Source: Eudorina sp. 2006-703-Eu-15 | Taxonomy: Eukaryota > Chlorophyta > Chlorophyceae > Chlamydomonadales > Volvocaceae | Assembly (NCBI GenBank): GCA_003117195.1 | Contig: BDSI01000056.1 | Span: forward strand, 159,467-223,466 | Direction of reading: 5' to 3' | Length of the DNA: 64,000 nt | Notes under the pieces: model-generated | The model's input: only the letters and a program-made list of their open reading frames with translations | The model's database searches: none | What the model was told of the DNA's origin: nothing | Made by a program: the position numbers and the translations under genes | Shown: piece after piece, positions 23,027-35,379 of the stretch | How positions within the stretch are numbered: the first letter of the stretch is position 1 | Layout: each line of letters starts with the position of its first letter

Positions 23027-23751
23027 GGGCGGTGTGTGTGAGTGTGTGTGAGGGGGGGGGCGCGACCAGGGGCGCAGGGGGGGACTAGGGGCGAACAAGG
23101 GGAGCCCCTAGGGGCTGGGGGGCGTAGGGGGTCGGGGGTGGGGCGCGGCGGCGGATGGGATGGGGCGGGGTGGGAGAAGAACCCGTCTGGGCAAGGCGGG
23201 GTGACGACGTGGCGTGGAGGACACACACACACACACACACACACACCGGGGTTTCGCCCTGGCATATTGGTAACTCTGGTCTCGGTCTCAGTCGTCGGTT
23301 GCATTGCTGGACACGGGTCTGCTTATTCGCGGCTCAGCTTTTCTCTTTGATAACACACACCGGGGGGCGAGGCTGTGGCTCCCGAGCGATGGGGCCGGAC
23401 GGAGGCGGTCCGCGGGTCGCTGGGTCGGCGGACGTCCTCAGTGGCAGTGGCAGTGGCAGTGGCAGTGGCAGTGGCAGGGAGCGGTGGCAGTGGCAGGGAG
23501 CGGTGGGGAGCTGCGTTGCAATGTCCGGGTGGGGGACGCAGCGCCGCAACTGGTTGGGGAGGTTGGGGGCTCGCTCGGCGGCCAGGGTTCCGGAGTGTCG
23601 GCCCAAGGGGGCGGGACCTGTGCGGACCGGACGTCGGACAAGTGGGCACTGCGCGGAATGAGTCTGTGGGACACGGTTGTCGCGGCTGTGGAGTCGGGGG
23701 GGGACTCGGGTTGGGGTTGCAAGGGGGAGATGAGTTCCGACGTGCGACGTC

Positions 23752-23950
23752 TGCTCCTGGGAGGGATGCGCTCCTGGGAGGGATGCGCTCCTGGGAGGGA
23801 TGCGCTCCTGGGAGGGATGCGCTCCTGGGAGGGATGCGCTCCTGGGAGGGATGCGCTCCTGGGAGGGATGCGCTCCTGGGAGGGATGCGCTCCTGGGAGG
23901 GATGCGCTCCTGGGAGGGATGCGCTCCTGGGAGGGATGCGCTCCTGGGAG
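23752..23950. repeat. 17-bp minisatellite
   Basis: About twelve near-perfect copies of GCTCCTGGGAGGGATGC. Because 17 is not a multiple of three, all three plus-strand frames stay open and each encodes the same 17-residue peptide repeat in a different register, which creates misleading long ORFs. Confidence 0.95.
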
Positions 23951-24197
23951 GGCCGCATCCGGGTGCTCTCTCATCATTCGGTGGCTGGCTGGCTGGATGC
24001 CCGGCGGCCCCACCGCGACTGGAAGGCGCCGGTCGCTCAGACACGCGGCGAGTGGGGGCAGGGGGGTTGAGGTGGGGTTGGGGGGCACACGGGAGGTCGT
24101 GCTGGGGGCTGATGTGCGGCGGCCCCACGGCGCCTCATGGGACAGCCCGCGGTCACATGAGGCGGCGATGGTCGCACCGGCGAGCTGGCGAGCTGGT

Positions 24198-24390
24198 AGG
24201 GGCGCCATCTGCTGCGGGGCCTCGACACCGACACCCGGAGGTTGGTGCCGCAGGAGGGTTTGCAGCTGAGGCGATTGGAGCTGAGCGGCTACCCCGCTCT
24301 CGCCGGGCCATTGAACCACTCGGGCCAACTGACCACGGTGTGTACCAAAGGGGGTGCGATGTGCGTGATGCGCCTTCCGGCGGACTGACA
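24198..24390 (+). pseudogene. Possible LRR-protein exon relic
   Basis: After a possible GGTAG acceptor the plus strand reads HLLRGLDTDTRRLVPQEGLQ then LRRLELSGYPALAGPLNHSG and ends in a TGA near 24390. The leucine spacing matches a leucine-rich repeat strand and recalls the partial gene at the left edge. No other exon of such a gene could be found nearby, so a gene fragment is the best reading. Confidence 0.3.
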
Positions 24391-25750
24391 AGGGAACACC
24401 CGGCCGTACTATGGGTTTGTACTCGTGTCGTCTTCTGCGCGTCACGTGCGTGCCGGGGGGGGTGTTGTCTTGTGATCTTGTCACGCGCGCCAGTTGCAGA
24501 CGACGGCGAATACGGAGAAGCTGGGACGGGGCCAGGTTCCAAAACTCATCGCAGGCGGCCCCCATCCCAAACAGATGCCGAACCAGATCAAATTCAGGAG
24601 CAGCGCTGCTGTCAGCTGGAGCGGCCGAGTGTAGACTGGGGTCCTTTGGCGAGGCTGCTCAGCGGCTGTTGGGAGGCTGCTCAGCTGCTGTTGAGCGCAC
24701 CAGCTCTTCACACCAATGACCGCTTTGCAGCGAGTGGGGTCGCCCAACAGCCTGCCAGCCCTACACCCATCCAACCGCAACATCCGCACACACAGCAACG
24801 TCTCCTGACGAGGAACACGAAGGCAATATAACGACGGTATTATGCCTCGTTGCCTCCCCTCTCCACCTTCCCTGTCAGTGGGCGACGCCCGCTGCGTTAG
24901 CTAGCAAGCGCGTTGCCTGCGAGAGGGTGCTGCAAGCTCCGCTGCGCCAGCTCCGACGCTGCCCCACCAAGCAAGGTGGGGCCTCCAGAGCACTGGCCCC
25001 AATGGATCCATCCTGGGACACCAAACAGCAAAAACAACCTGTCGGCCCCTGCGCCCTAGGTCCGGCCAGCCAGCGACCTTCCCGCCCGCCTCCACACCGC
25101 CGCTGCCAAGCTCCCCTCCGCACCCAACTGCTGCCTACAAAGAACCACCAGCACACTAACGTCGCACTAACAGACAACAACAAACCCACTTCTACAATCA
25201 AAAAATTTCCAAGACGTCGAACTTGAAGTTGTTGTTTGAGTCAACGTACAGCACAGCGACACGCGGACGCCTCCTCGGCACCGCCCGTCAGTCAGTCAGC
25301 CCGTCCTTTAGTCACCCAGCCTATCAGTCGGTCAAGGAGCAGCTGACGCCTTCCGCGTACTGCGTCCCGCCGGGTGCACCCACACGTGTATGATGACGGC
25401 AGTGCAGTGTATACACATCGCGGGCGGGTTGCATTTCTAACACATCGACCCCAATCGGCCGCCCGCAGCTGCCGCGCCCTGCCCCATGCCGTCATCATAT
25501 GCAACCCCCTTCGCTTCGGCTATGCTTGATGTGGGCTGTGACCCGCCTCCACATCCCGGGCAGCGCTACCCTTGCTATCATCCTCGCCCCACCTGCTCCT
25601 GCGCTCCCCGGCAGACGAGACCCCTCCGGCTCAGGATGCCCGTCTCACTGAGCCAAGGCATCCCGTCCCGGCTCGGCTGCACCGAAAGTAAGCCCCCACC
25701 ATCCTTCACATTCCCATAGGGCCCCCACGCCGCCACGTCGCCACGTCCTC

Positions 25751-27818
25751 CTATCGGCCGCGGAGGTCTGCGAGCCGCGCTGTGAGGTCGTCCGCCTCGC
25801 CCTGCTTGGCCGCCGTGGCCTTGGCACCGGCGGCCGCGTTGGGCAGCCCCAGCGCCGTCTCCAGCCCGTGCTCCTCCGCCACCTGCGTCATGAGCGCATT
25901 CACCTCGTCCTCCGGGGTGGTCAGGTTGGCCTGCTGCCCCATCACGTCGTCCACCACGGCGGTCTGCAGGTCCAGGTTCTCAAACTGCTTCTCGAACTGC
26001 GGGGCGGGGGGGGGGAGGGCGGGGCGGGGCAGGCGCAGGTGGGTTTTGCGTCGGTGGTGAAGGTTGGTAGGCAACGGTGGTGAAAGGCGGGAGGCAGCGC
26101 GCGTATTGCAAACGGGCAGGACACTGCACACTGCGGCAACCTGGTGCACGCACACGCACAAACACACCACTTCAACTTGTCTCTTCCTTTAGGCTACGAT
26201 ACGGCAGCCAGTCAGCCGGCGGTCGCTACTGGAGCTCTGGCGCCCGCCTCGGTCAACTGTCGTTCGCGGCTGCTATACATCCGGCGGCTCGGTCTGCATG
26301 CATCGTCTACGTTCACTTGTATCACGGTTGTCGGTGATTCGGGTTCCGGGTGTCACCTCTACTTTCGTCACCGGTATCGCCTGTTCCGCTGGACTGCGCT
26401 TCTCGCGGCTCAGTTTCTTTCCACACACACATACACACACGGCGGGTTCTTTTCCTAAACACACGGCGCAGCGAACAGAGTCAGGGCTGGGTTGCTCACA
26501 CGCCAGGCCCAAGGCTACGTTCCAAACTGCCAGGCCGTGCCGTGGCGTACACGCAACCCCAGAGCCACGGACAGCCACCCGCGTCAAGCCTCGACGCCGC
26601 CGCAGCAGCAGACCCACCTGCGTCATGGTATTCGCGATGTTTTCCAAGTTGTTGGCCGCCATGGCTTTCTCCAGGCTCTTGACGATACCTGCCATGTTCT
26701 TCTGGACCTGCGGCGGGTGGATGTGGGTGAGCCCGGGAGCGCATGCAAGCGGGCCGGTCAGGCACAGCAGGGACAGGGGAGCACAGGAAATTGGTAGACA
26801 TTTTCAAACCGCAACAGGGGAGGGAAAGGGCGGGGCGCAAGACGCAAGACGCACGGGCCCAGCGCGCACGGAGCTTCAGGCGGCCTCCACCTCCGCCTTC
26901 ACCTCCGCCTCCGCCCAATGGCATGAAGACCCCCTCAGGTCGTGTGCGCGCCACCACGTCACACTGACCCACGTGACTTGCGGTATTAGATCTCCGAAGG
27001 TGGCAGAGGTGGTCACCCCATGACAGCAGCTGCGGTGCTGCGCCGCAGGAGGGTGGGAGTCCGCCTAATTCCGCCCTCAGAAAGTGCGACGCCGAGCGAC
27101 ATGGGCTCACCATCTGCATCTTGGCCTGTGACTCCAGGCGGCTGACGGTGGCGTCCAGCCGCGACGCCAGCTTCATGTAGTTGAGGTGCTCGTTCTTCTT
27201 TCGAATGGCATTCTGGGCGTAGATGCGGGCGCCTTCCATGTTGCCCTTCTCAATGGCCTTCTTGATCTGCACCGGGTAAGGAGAGGTGCAGGGGTCGTGC
27301 ATGATTTTTGGTCGAGTACATATTTTGCGCAGAGCTCGAGGCTGGCAAGCGTGGTGCACAAATCAACAAGGAGAGAAGCGCAGCGATGGCCCCTTGGCTG
27401 GCTGCCGCCATAACGACGCGTGCATGCAGTCACCCATGATCCCGCATTCCAGGGGGCCCGCATGTAAGCGATGTAGTCATGGTCTCAGAGCGCCGCACGG
27501 CTGATCACCAAGCGCGTGTGTTGAGTGCGCATCGAGCTCAGTTCGGCAGCCCGCATGCCGGCAGTCCACGGATGCCGCTGCTGCGGTGGTTCGAATACGA
27601 GAGCCGGCCACGACCCATGCACTCCAGGGGGCGTGGACGCATTCCGCGCGACAGGGGGGCTGCAAGCCGTCTCCCGAGGAGTCCCGAGGGGACGACGCCC
27701 GTCGTACCTTCAACTTCTCCGACTTCTCCTCCTTCTCTGCCTTCACGGCAGAGCGCGCCAGCTGTTTCGCTGTGAACTTCAGGTTGAAAATTTGGTCAAG
27801 AAGTTTATCGCCACCCAT
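25751..27818 (-). CDS. CHMP1: CHMP1 / VPS46 (ESCRT-III subunit)
   Basis: Four exons join in phase to 200 aa: 27818..27708, 27266..27111, 26707..26618, 25996..25751 (stop TAG). The length is normal for the family. The basic N-terminal helix [20 protein letters not shown], the [20 protein letters not shown] helix junction, the NLENIANTM stretch and the C-terminal MIM-type helix [13 protein letters not shown] are diagnostic of the CHMP1/Did2 branch of SNF7 proteins. CHMP1 recruits Vps4 to ESCRT-III filaments in multivesicular-body sorting and membrane abscission at the cytoplasmic face of membranes. The MIM helix residues L, L, R and L are intact. Intron 3 carries a family 2 dispersed repeat and one AGGAAATTGG element. 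Confidence 0.96.
26285..26445 (+). repeat. Dispersed family 2 repeat with (CA)n tail, CHMP1 intron 3
   Basis: Shares GGTTGTCGGT, ATTCGGGTTCCGGGT, ATCGCCTGTTCCGCTGGACT and CTTCTCGCGGCTCA in the same order with the copy at 61837-61963 (minus strand), and ends in TTTCCACACACACATACACA. Confidence 0.8.
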
Positions 27819-28384
27819 TTTTTGGCGCGGTGGCTCTGAAGGAGGCCGCCCGACGCGGGGTAGAGTTGCTAAGAGCAGGCGCGTGGAGCTGCCCGTTTGG
27901 GGTGTCGGAAGCGATGGATCGCGAGGCCCCTAGCTCGGGGCGAGGCACACTTGGAAGAGATGTAAATCAGATTACGAGCCCGTATGAATGACCGAATTCA
28001 GACACCGATAGATTACTAGGCAGAAATTGCTACAAGGCCCCGCTAAACGGTTTCCCTTGTGTCTAAGGGACTCATGTGTGTGGTAAAGAAATAACGAAAC
28101 ACTACTTTATTTGACCTAGCAACTTCTTGCGCGTTCTGCACGAAAGTACGGATGCCATGTGTAACTTTTGCTCAGCAACACCAAAATGTTTGGTTACAAG
28201 GTGATTTGAATGCGTCGAGACTGAAAGCATCTGTCTATCGCACGCTGCGAGTAGGAAGTATCGCAAGTTGGTTACTGGGACTCTCACAGTCAGAGTTTGA
28301 CCCCTGCGGTTCCACCAACAGGTCTAGGAGTATGAAATGAAAATCACAGATCAGTGGTAGTTCCGATTACGTTGTGGAACCATA
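27819..28384. promoter_or_regulatory. Shared bidirectional promoter region, CHMP1 / 245-aa gene
   Basis: The two ATGs diverge across 566 bp. The sequence changes here from GC-rich to balanced composition. No specific promoter element is claimed. Confidence 0.5.
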
Positions 28385-30923
28385 ATGAGTGGCGCTAATC
28401 GGGGACCTCTCGACCAATTCTACAAGGATTGTTTGCGAATTGGCTGCCTAAAGGTGATCAGGACTTAATATTCCATATATTGCCCCCTTCGGTCCACCTT
28501 ATATCCTGATCAGCGCCCAACCCGCTTCGCGCTCGTTACAGTGCTTCGCTCATTTCCAGCTGTACCTCAAGGGCCGGGAGGAGCTCGTCGTGACCATTTA
28601 CACCGGATCTCAGGTGTCCCCACGGCCGCAGCCCAACTTCCGGGCGATCAAAAGGTGGGGGAAGGGTGTGGAAGCCAGAGGGTCGGAACCGCGCCTGTAA
28701 CCCACCATTGGGGCCGCGGGAATGGGGGTTTTGTCGTATCTCGCCCGTTACGGCGTCCCGATGTTCCGCCCTTATCTGGCACCAACTCGTTTCATGCCGT
28801 TGAAATCACATCCCTCGGATGCTACTGCCAGTAATGGCGACCCCCTTCCCCCAGCAAGCCCGGCCAGCCACGAGCTCGACATTCATAATCCGGAGGTCAC
28901 CGTCTTCCTGATCGGCGCATATGCCAAATACAACTGGCCGTACGTGTGGGTGAGTGAGGGCTGGCACGTCGGTGATGACGGGGCGGGAAAGCAGCTAGTT
29001 CTGACCGACAGCTAGGTTAGAGGCGCTGAAGTGGCATTCATGAGCGGATCTGGAGGAGCAACTCGCCGGCGGACCTCGAGCTGCTGGGCCTGACTGACGT
29101 TCAGGTGGTGCCACTGGGTGTCCACATCCACCGCATACCAGCACTTGCTTCAATAAATGTTGTTGATAGCGCTTCGGGCCGACGGCGCCGAGGCCCGCCC
29201 GTTGGCGGGTTGGCCAGATCTGGTGCAGCGTCGTGGTGCCGGTGCCCTCTGGGTGGATCCCCTTGGGAGGAGATGCTGCTGTCGGGGCCGATGCAGGGAA
29301 CCTCGCTCATTCCATGAGAGGATCCCGTGAGCGGGTGGGGACGGGAGCGACGATGAGGCAACGTCCCGGGATGACCAGAGGGAGAGCAATGGTCGGACAC
29401 ACACCAGTCCCGTTCCGGTCTTCAGGGTTTAGCAAGTACGCCCTGGTGCATGTACGACATCAAAGTGGGGCTTGCCATCCCACACCCTGTAGTCCAGCCT
29501 TTGCTGTCAGTGCGGATGCCAATAGTGCCGGGAGGTCGGGCCCTCCACAACGCTCAGCGGCAGTTCAGGCAATCGGTTGGCTCCTGCCATCACCTTCGGG
29601 CTGCCGTCCCTCGCGCATGGGGTCCGGGGGCCTCAGGGACGGGCTGGAGAGTCCCACACGGCCGTAACGGGCTGACCAGCAGCCACCCTTAGAGAGGTGT
29701 GCCCTCTCACCTTGCGTGCGCCCTCCCTCCAGCTGCGGTCCGTGTCCCGGGGGCGAGCCAGCGACGACATCGATGCACCGCTGGATCTGCCCACCACGAA
29801 GAACTGGAAAAGCATGGGTGCGTAGAATGGCAGGGAGGGTGACACATGGGCACGTGCTAGCGGCATGGCGGCTGGTTAGTTACCGCCTGGCACCTGGGCA
29901 GGACCTGGACTGAGACCTGGACTGAGACAAGCGTTGATGGGCGGGCGGGCTCCATTGGACCATTGCGTATGGATCCTGTGGCGGGTGGGCGGCACACGGC
30001 GGCACGTGGCTCCGAAACGAGGTTGTGGGTTGTGCCCCGGCGGCGCACTCCTGTGACCCTTCTTGTCACGTCTGGGGGGAGCGTTACCGTTCACAGTCAT
30101 GAGCAGCACATGGACGGCAGGCAAGGTGTTAGGCGCCCTGCAATGGCTGGTCTCGGACCGGCGGTCCCTTGCCTGACGGTGCTTTTCCTTCCGTAACTGG
30201 TATGCCCTCGCGCTGCTGTGCGGCCGCACGTTGCTCAGGTCTGCGCATCTGGCACATACTGGAAGAGCTTGTCGACTTGAACATATTTCCGTCGCCGGCG
30301 AACCCGTTCGAAGTCAACTTTGAGGCGCTGCGGGAAATGCCCGAACTGGAGCGCGCACTGCAGGTAAGGAGGTCTATGCTGCATGAGGGACGAGGCTGAT
30401 GGGTGCGGTCAGCAAATTTCAAACGGGCCGGCACGGCGGGTGGCTGGCAAGGCCCTGCAACGGGCCTCGCCTACAATGGGCCTCGCCGATTGCAGACGTC
30501 GGGTTCCTGTCGGCCGTTGAACCCACGAAGTGCTTATCCGTGTCGTCAGATTGTCTTGCGATCGCCTTGTCCCGCGAGAGGTTCGACTGAAGTATCATCT
30601 ATCGTGTGCTCTGCTGCTAGGATAAAGTGCGCCGCACGTCCTTCAACCCCCAGTGACGTACGCCAGCGATTGCCCCACCCTGCCCCACGTGCCGTCCCCA
30701 GGCGGGTGCCATCGCCTCGTTCCTGCGGGAGCTGCTGCTCACCAACTGCCAGCGGCCCGACCTGGTGCAGCAGGACTTCCAGGAGGCGGTCAACATCCAC
30801 TTCCAACTCATGCCCAAGTTGACTCCTCTGGCGCCAGGGCCCTCGGCGGCTGCCGTGAACGCCAGTGCGTTGGTCCAGGGCCAGCAGCAGCAGACGCAGC
30901 AACAGCAGCAGCAGCGCCAATAG
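28385..30923 (+). CDS. Unrecognised conserved-looking protein with Gln-rich C-terminus
   Basis: Seven exons close in phase to 245 aa: 28385..28453, 28560..28654, 28868..28949, 29045..29104, 29733..29817, 30239..30363, 30702..30923 (stop TAG). Codon content, lack of low complexity and seven consistent junctions show a real gene. The start reads [20 protein letters not shown]; a beta-rich core follows ([38 protein letters not shown]), then a polar linker ([13 protein letters not shown]) and helices ([34 protein letters not shown]), ending in a tract of 11 Gln among 14 residues. I do not recognise the family. No transit peptide, membrane segment or catalytic motif is evident. The exon 3 acceptor (CGGCCAG) and exon 4 acceptor (CATGAG) are the weakest calls; using CAAG upstream for exon 3 would change a few residues. 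Confidence 0.8.
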
Positions 30924-31919
30924 CTGACCTGGCCTTTGATGGGTCTCTCCACCCACACGGAGATCTAGCATTGCGGCGGCGTAAGGCAGCGGTTGCTTCG
31001 AAACGAGAAGCGTTCCGCATTGATTGGCGGCGAGATGAATGGGTTGGGAGGATATCTTGTTGGGACGGACGCATGTGAACGGACCTGGTGGGCCTGGGTA
31101 CGGACAGCAGCAGGTGGGCGTGAATGAACCTGGGCGGAAAGGCGGAACCTGGCTGGCCCCTGGTGCCTGCTGCTGTTAGGCCGCGTCCGCGGCGCATAGC
31201 AAAGTGTCTCAAATGGATTGCCAAATGCATGGCTGCGGGGGCCGCTCACAAAGGGGTATGAGAGCTGGAACGGGGAGCTGGAACGGATGGCGCCGGCGTT
31301 ACGACAAGCGAGGTAGGATGTCGCTAGGTGAGGTCGCTCCATACGACTGACAACTACTGGGGAGGAGACGGGATTGAGCGAGGTGATGCGGTCGGCCGCC
31401 AGTCAGCATGTGGCTGACAGGATGGTGACAGTCGTTCGCCCTAGGCCAGAATAATGGCGCCCTGCTTCGAATGTGGGGCCGGCAATGCACCGTTGCCCCG
31501 ATGAGTTGGCATCGCTTGTGGTGCGGGCGACGGCTTCGTAGGGTATGGTCTTTCTGGTAAGGGCTGGTATTGCCAGATCGTCCGGGTTCGCTATGGCGCT
31601 CTCCTTGGAGTTTGTCTTTTGCGACGGTCGCCGGTGTGGGGCTCTGCTATTTACAACGGCGACGACGATCAATCCTGCTTGGTCCACCAGCGCCGCGTCA
31701 CCGAGAAACTCGTGCTTGACTCGATGACCTCCAAGCACAGCAATCGCGACATTAAGCATACATCACCATCTCCAGCAACAAATAACTTCAACAGCACTAA
31801 GACCTACGTCGCGACAAACTGAAGATACGACTTTGTCGGTTGGCTAACGACACGCCAATGATATTTGCAGCAGGGTGCATCTTGCAGCATTCAATCACTT
31901 CACAATTTTCCAGAAAAAG
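30924..31919. other. Intergenic, no supported gene
   Basis: About 1 kb between two plus-strand genes. It should contain the 3' UTR of the 245-aa gene and the promoter of the next. I see no conserved frame, repeat array or TGTAA signal in it. Confidence 0.4.
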
Positions 31920-32997
31920 ATGGCTTTCAGGGGTTGCGTCATCGCTCCGGCCCGACGAGTAGGCCTTGCTTGCAAGCCGCGAGTGGTGCAACGCCGATCA
32001 GCGATCGTCAATGCTCGCCTGCGTCAGTCCAGCGAACCACATGTGCAGCTGGGAACTGCAAAGTTACCCAAGTGAGGATGCGAATCCAGTGAACTGAGTT
32101 GTCGTCCGTGGGAGGATATTTCAGACTGCTCTCATCCTTCTTCTGCCACGATGCCCTCACAGCGACATCAACCGTCAGGCGTTCTCAGAGTACCTTTACC
32201 AATGGGCAGCGACCCTTACACAAAGCGGCGCGAATTTCCCGTTCGTACTGCCGGTGAAGGCGGACAAAATTTCCGAGGGTTTCAAGGTGGGCACAGCAGC
32301 TTCGCACCGCCGTGAGGGGTTTTGGAGACTCAAGGTGATTGCCATACCTGCAGATTTCCCTGCTCAAGAAGATGCCGGAGGGCAACTTTGACAGCGCCGG
32401 GGAGATCCAGGGCACCGTGGAGGAGCTGCCCGGCAAGGTAAGAGCCACGGCGTGGGCGCTACACAGCCCTTTATTCGCACAGTGCGCATTGTTGGTAGAG
32501 CGACTCCGACGTGTAGCCACATCAATGCTGGTCGAGCGGCAGATGGCCGGAGCAAGGACAAGGGAAGAGGCATTAAATACCCCTGCCCCACCGTACGATT
32601 CGAGAAGTCTGAACTGAAGTTGATGGGTGCCATGTCGGGCACGATGGTTGCTCGCAGGGCCCCGTGGTGATGATTCGGTTCTTCGAGGGCCCCGCTGGGC
32701 TGGTGGACCGCCGGTAAGGAACAGATTCGCCCGTCGTTAGGAGGGTTGGAAATTTACCAAAGCTTTCCAAGGTTCTGCTAATGCAGGTTCTGCAAGGTTC
32801 TGCTAATGCGTAGTAATCGACCTGCGCTTCTCTGACGTCGTCGTCGTGTTTGGCTGCGCTTTCACTGCTGCAGGACTCCCCCGCCTTCGGATGCCCAGCA
32901 ACGTCTGTCCATCGTACTGGACTCATTAGTGGACGTGGAAACCATTGTCAGCACCATGCCTGAAGTGCTGCGCAAGGGTGTTGCACAGTGCCGGTAG
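31920..32997 (+). CDS. Small probable plastid protein, family not recognised
   Basis: Five exons close in phase to 179 aa: 31920..32071, 32163..32286, 32354..32437, 32658..32713, 32874..32997 (stop TAG). The first ~40 residues (MAFRGCVIAPARRVGLACKP onward) are rich in Arg, Ala and Ser and lack acidic residues, as in chloroplast transit peptides. The mature part contains INRQAFSEYLYQWAATLTQS, FPFVLPVKADKISEGFKISL, a GEIQGTVEELPGKGPVVMIR strand pair and a C-terminal helix (RLSIVLDSLVDVETIVSTM). I do not recognise a named domain. A TGTAA at 33283-33287 gives a ~290-nt 3' UTR. The next plus-strand gene starts only 25 bp after that signal. Confidence 0.85.
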
Positions 32998-33282
32998 AGG
33001 CTGGCAGCATCTGCGTCCCAAAGGAGTGACATTTCTGTTGCAAGGGTTCCGTACATAATTTGCAATTTTTACGAGGAAACTGGTTGGGGGATCGAGCGAG
33101 TTATGTAGCGAGTTGCTGTACCAGTACTGCCCTTGCAGCGTTCTGGCTGTTTGATTTCGCAGCGACACTATATTGATAAAAATTATAATCACGTATGCCT
33201 TGAATAGGTGCTCCACAGACTAACTTTAATTGTATGTGCGTTGCTCATAGCGCGCGCACGCTTGCAGCCCCATCATATCGTT

Positions 33283-33287
33283 TGTAA
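33283..33287 (+). terminator. TGTAA poly(A) signal
   Basis: First TGTAA after the stop codon of the 179-aa plastid protein gene. It lies 24 bp upstream of the next start codon. Confidence 0.55.
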
Positions 33288-33311
33288 GTTAACCTTCGAC
33301 AGTAGCTCACT

Positions 33312-35379
33312 ATGAAGCTCTCTACACGAAACGTCAAGGCTGGAACCACAGTTGTGCGGTTTGGCAGGTACCGCCATCGCTATGCAGACCTTCAGCAAGT
33401 TTACCGATTGTCACGCCGAACATAAGAAGTCATTGCGCTTTGTCTGTTTTGCATCTACAGCCAAGCAGCACCGTTTGCTAAGACTCTTTCAGCTCGTAAC
33501 GGCGCGCCGGTAGGACAGATGTTGTGCCTTCGGCATGGAGTTATTTCCGTTCGCATGAAAATCATCTCGGGGTTTTTCGCAGTCCGGATACATTGCTCCA
33601 GCTCCGCGGCAAATTCATGGGAGGGCGTTCGAGGTGCGAAGATGTGAGGCTGGGGGAGGTGGGGTTTCGAGGGTTAACACGGTGAGGAACGAACTTGACT
33701 ACAGGTGGAAAGCGAAGACATCAACGATATTGTCCAGGAAGCACCGAAGACCGTGGCACCTGTCGTCAGCGTGGACACTGTGAAGGTAACTTGTGCAAGA
33801 GCGACGATCGCCAGATGCCCTGCGTCCACTGTCGTGAGCGTGACATTCAGCGCTGTGTTGAAGTCTGCTCGTCACAAACTGCCGTACTCGCATAGTTCTC
33901 CATTACTCATGCGAGTCGCTTTTCCGATGATATCTGTTCTAGGTAGCGCTTCTGGATGCCATCTGCGGCACGGAGCGGGGATTGGTGGCCAAGCCCGAGG
34001 TCCGCGCGGAGATCAATGAGCTGGTAAGTCACCGCCGTGCGGCACATGTTGTCCGGACCCTCATACGAAGAGCATCGTCACAGGACGAATTGTCGTGCAT
34101 TGCGAAGGACACTTAAATACCATGTCACAGGGGCTGTGTGAAACGGATTGGGTTACGCCACCAGATGATTTGGCCTCGCGTTTAGATAACGCTCTGTCCA
34201 CCTCGGTGGGCGCACTGATCCTTAGGTCACACAGCCAAAATATGCTCATCATTCGGGGATCAAGGGCCACATTATGTGTGCTGCTGCATTTGGAGGAGGC
34301 GGACTGACTGCAAAGCGCGGCCTCTCTCTGCCTCCCGCCCCCCCCCCCAAAATGCGGCATGTCTGCAGATCAACCAGCTGGAGGTCAAGGGCGGCCAGGG
34401 TGCGGACGTGTCCAGCGTCGACTTCGGCGGCACGTGGGAGCTGCTCTACTCCAACGCCGCCGACCTGATCGCGCTGCTGTCCGTGAGCAGGCTGCCGCTG
34501 CCGCTCAAGATCGGCACGATCACGCAGGCCATCAACACGAGCAACAACACCGTTGAAAACTCAGTACAGCTCGAGGTGTGTTCAAGAGAACTGAGCCGCG
34601 AGAAGCGAGAAGCAGTGTGTGTGCCGGTGCTCGAGTGGCTGACATTGCAGCGTACCGTGCTAGGTGCCGGAGATGAACAGGGCCCTGGGAGCAACTATGT
34701 CCCTCTCTCCCTGTGAATGTGAGGTTCGTCCCCCGCTGTTCCAACCCCCCGCAGTTCCCGCTGCTGCTGACGTCGCTCTCAACGGTCAGCACCTACAACA
34801 TCGCCTCGCCCAAGAGGTGCGCCTGGAAGGCAAACGGCTATAGAGGTTACGTGGGGTTGACTGCCGTAAACAGCAGAATACGATTAGCCCGGTAATTAGG
34901 CCGGTAACGTTCATTCAAGGGCCGGTACGCTCTGGCACGCTCATTGACCGGCAAACGCGCCATGCCCTGCGGACCCAGTAGAGCACGACGCCTGTGTGAA
35001 ACGGTCCGGAGGTTGCATATCGTCGCCTCTTCCGCTGTGGTATGGCTTGGATTCTCGCAGGCTGCAGTTCACGGTGCAACGGGGCATCCTGCACACCCCC
35101 TCCATAGAAGGCAACCTGGACCTGCCGGCTTCCATCAGCGTCATGGGCCAAACACTGGACCTGGGGCCGCTGCGAGACGCACTGGCGCCTCTGACGCGCA
35201 GCGCTGCCAGCCTGGCTGCGTCGGCCTCTGACCTACTGGGCCAGGCTCCGAACCTGGAGGTACCACTACAATCGCAGACGTGGCAGTTGACCACGTACCT
35301 GGACGCAACGCTGCGCATCACGCGTGGGGATGGTGGAGCTGTGTACGTATTTAAAAAGTCTGTCATGCTGATGAAGTAA
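33312..35379 (+). CDS. Plastid lipid-associated protein (PAP/fibrillin), tandem copy 1
   Basis: Seven exons close in phase to 284 aa: 33312..33367, 33461..33509, 33705..33785, 33943..34023, 34369..34575, 34755..34816, 35061..35379 (stop TAA). The N-terminus (MKLSTRNVKAGTTVVRFGSQ) fits a transit peptide. PAP landmarks are ALLDAICGTERGLVA, FGGTWELLYSNAADLIALLS, NTVENSVQLE, LQFTVQRGILHTPSIEGNLD and the C-terminal YLDATLRITRGDGGAVYVFK. It differs from the fibrillin at 3.7 kb in size and exon plan but shares the C-terminal signature, so it belongs to a different subgroup. The exon plan matches the next gene almost base for base, which shows tandem duplication. The only TGTAA after it is at 35750. 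Confidence 0.94.

Larger units (their letters stand above)
23027..25750. other. Intergenic between convergent helicase and CHMP1 genes
   Basis: About 2.7 kb without a complete gene. It holds a (CAGTGG)n run (23440-23480), a 17-bp minisatellite (23752-23950), a degraded family 2 repeat with (CA)n (23220-23350), a possible LRR-coding relic (24198-24390) and less GC-rich sequence to 25,700 in which I see no conserved coding. No TGTAA close to either stop codon was found. Confidence 0.5.

Noticed and set aside
23304..24831. Two long plus-strand ORFs downstream of the helicase
   Set aside because: Most of their length comes from the 17-bp minisatellite and its flanks, with no conserved domain.
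33699..33895. Cys/His-rich ORFs overlapping fibrillin copy 1 exon 3
   Set aside because: Out of frame with the conserved exon chain and crossing its splice donor.
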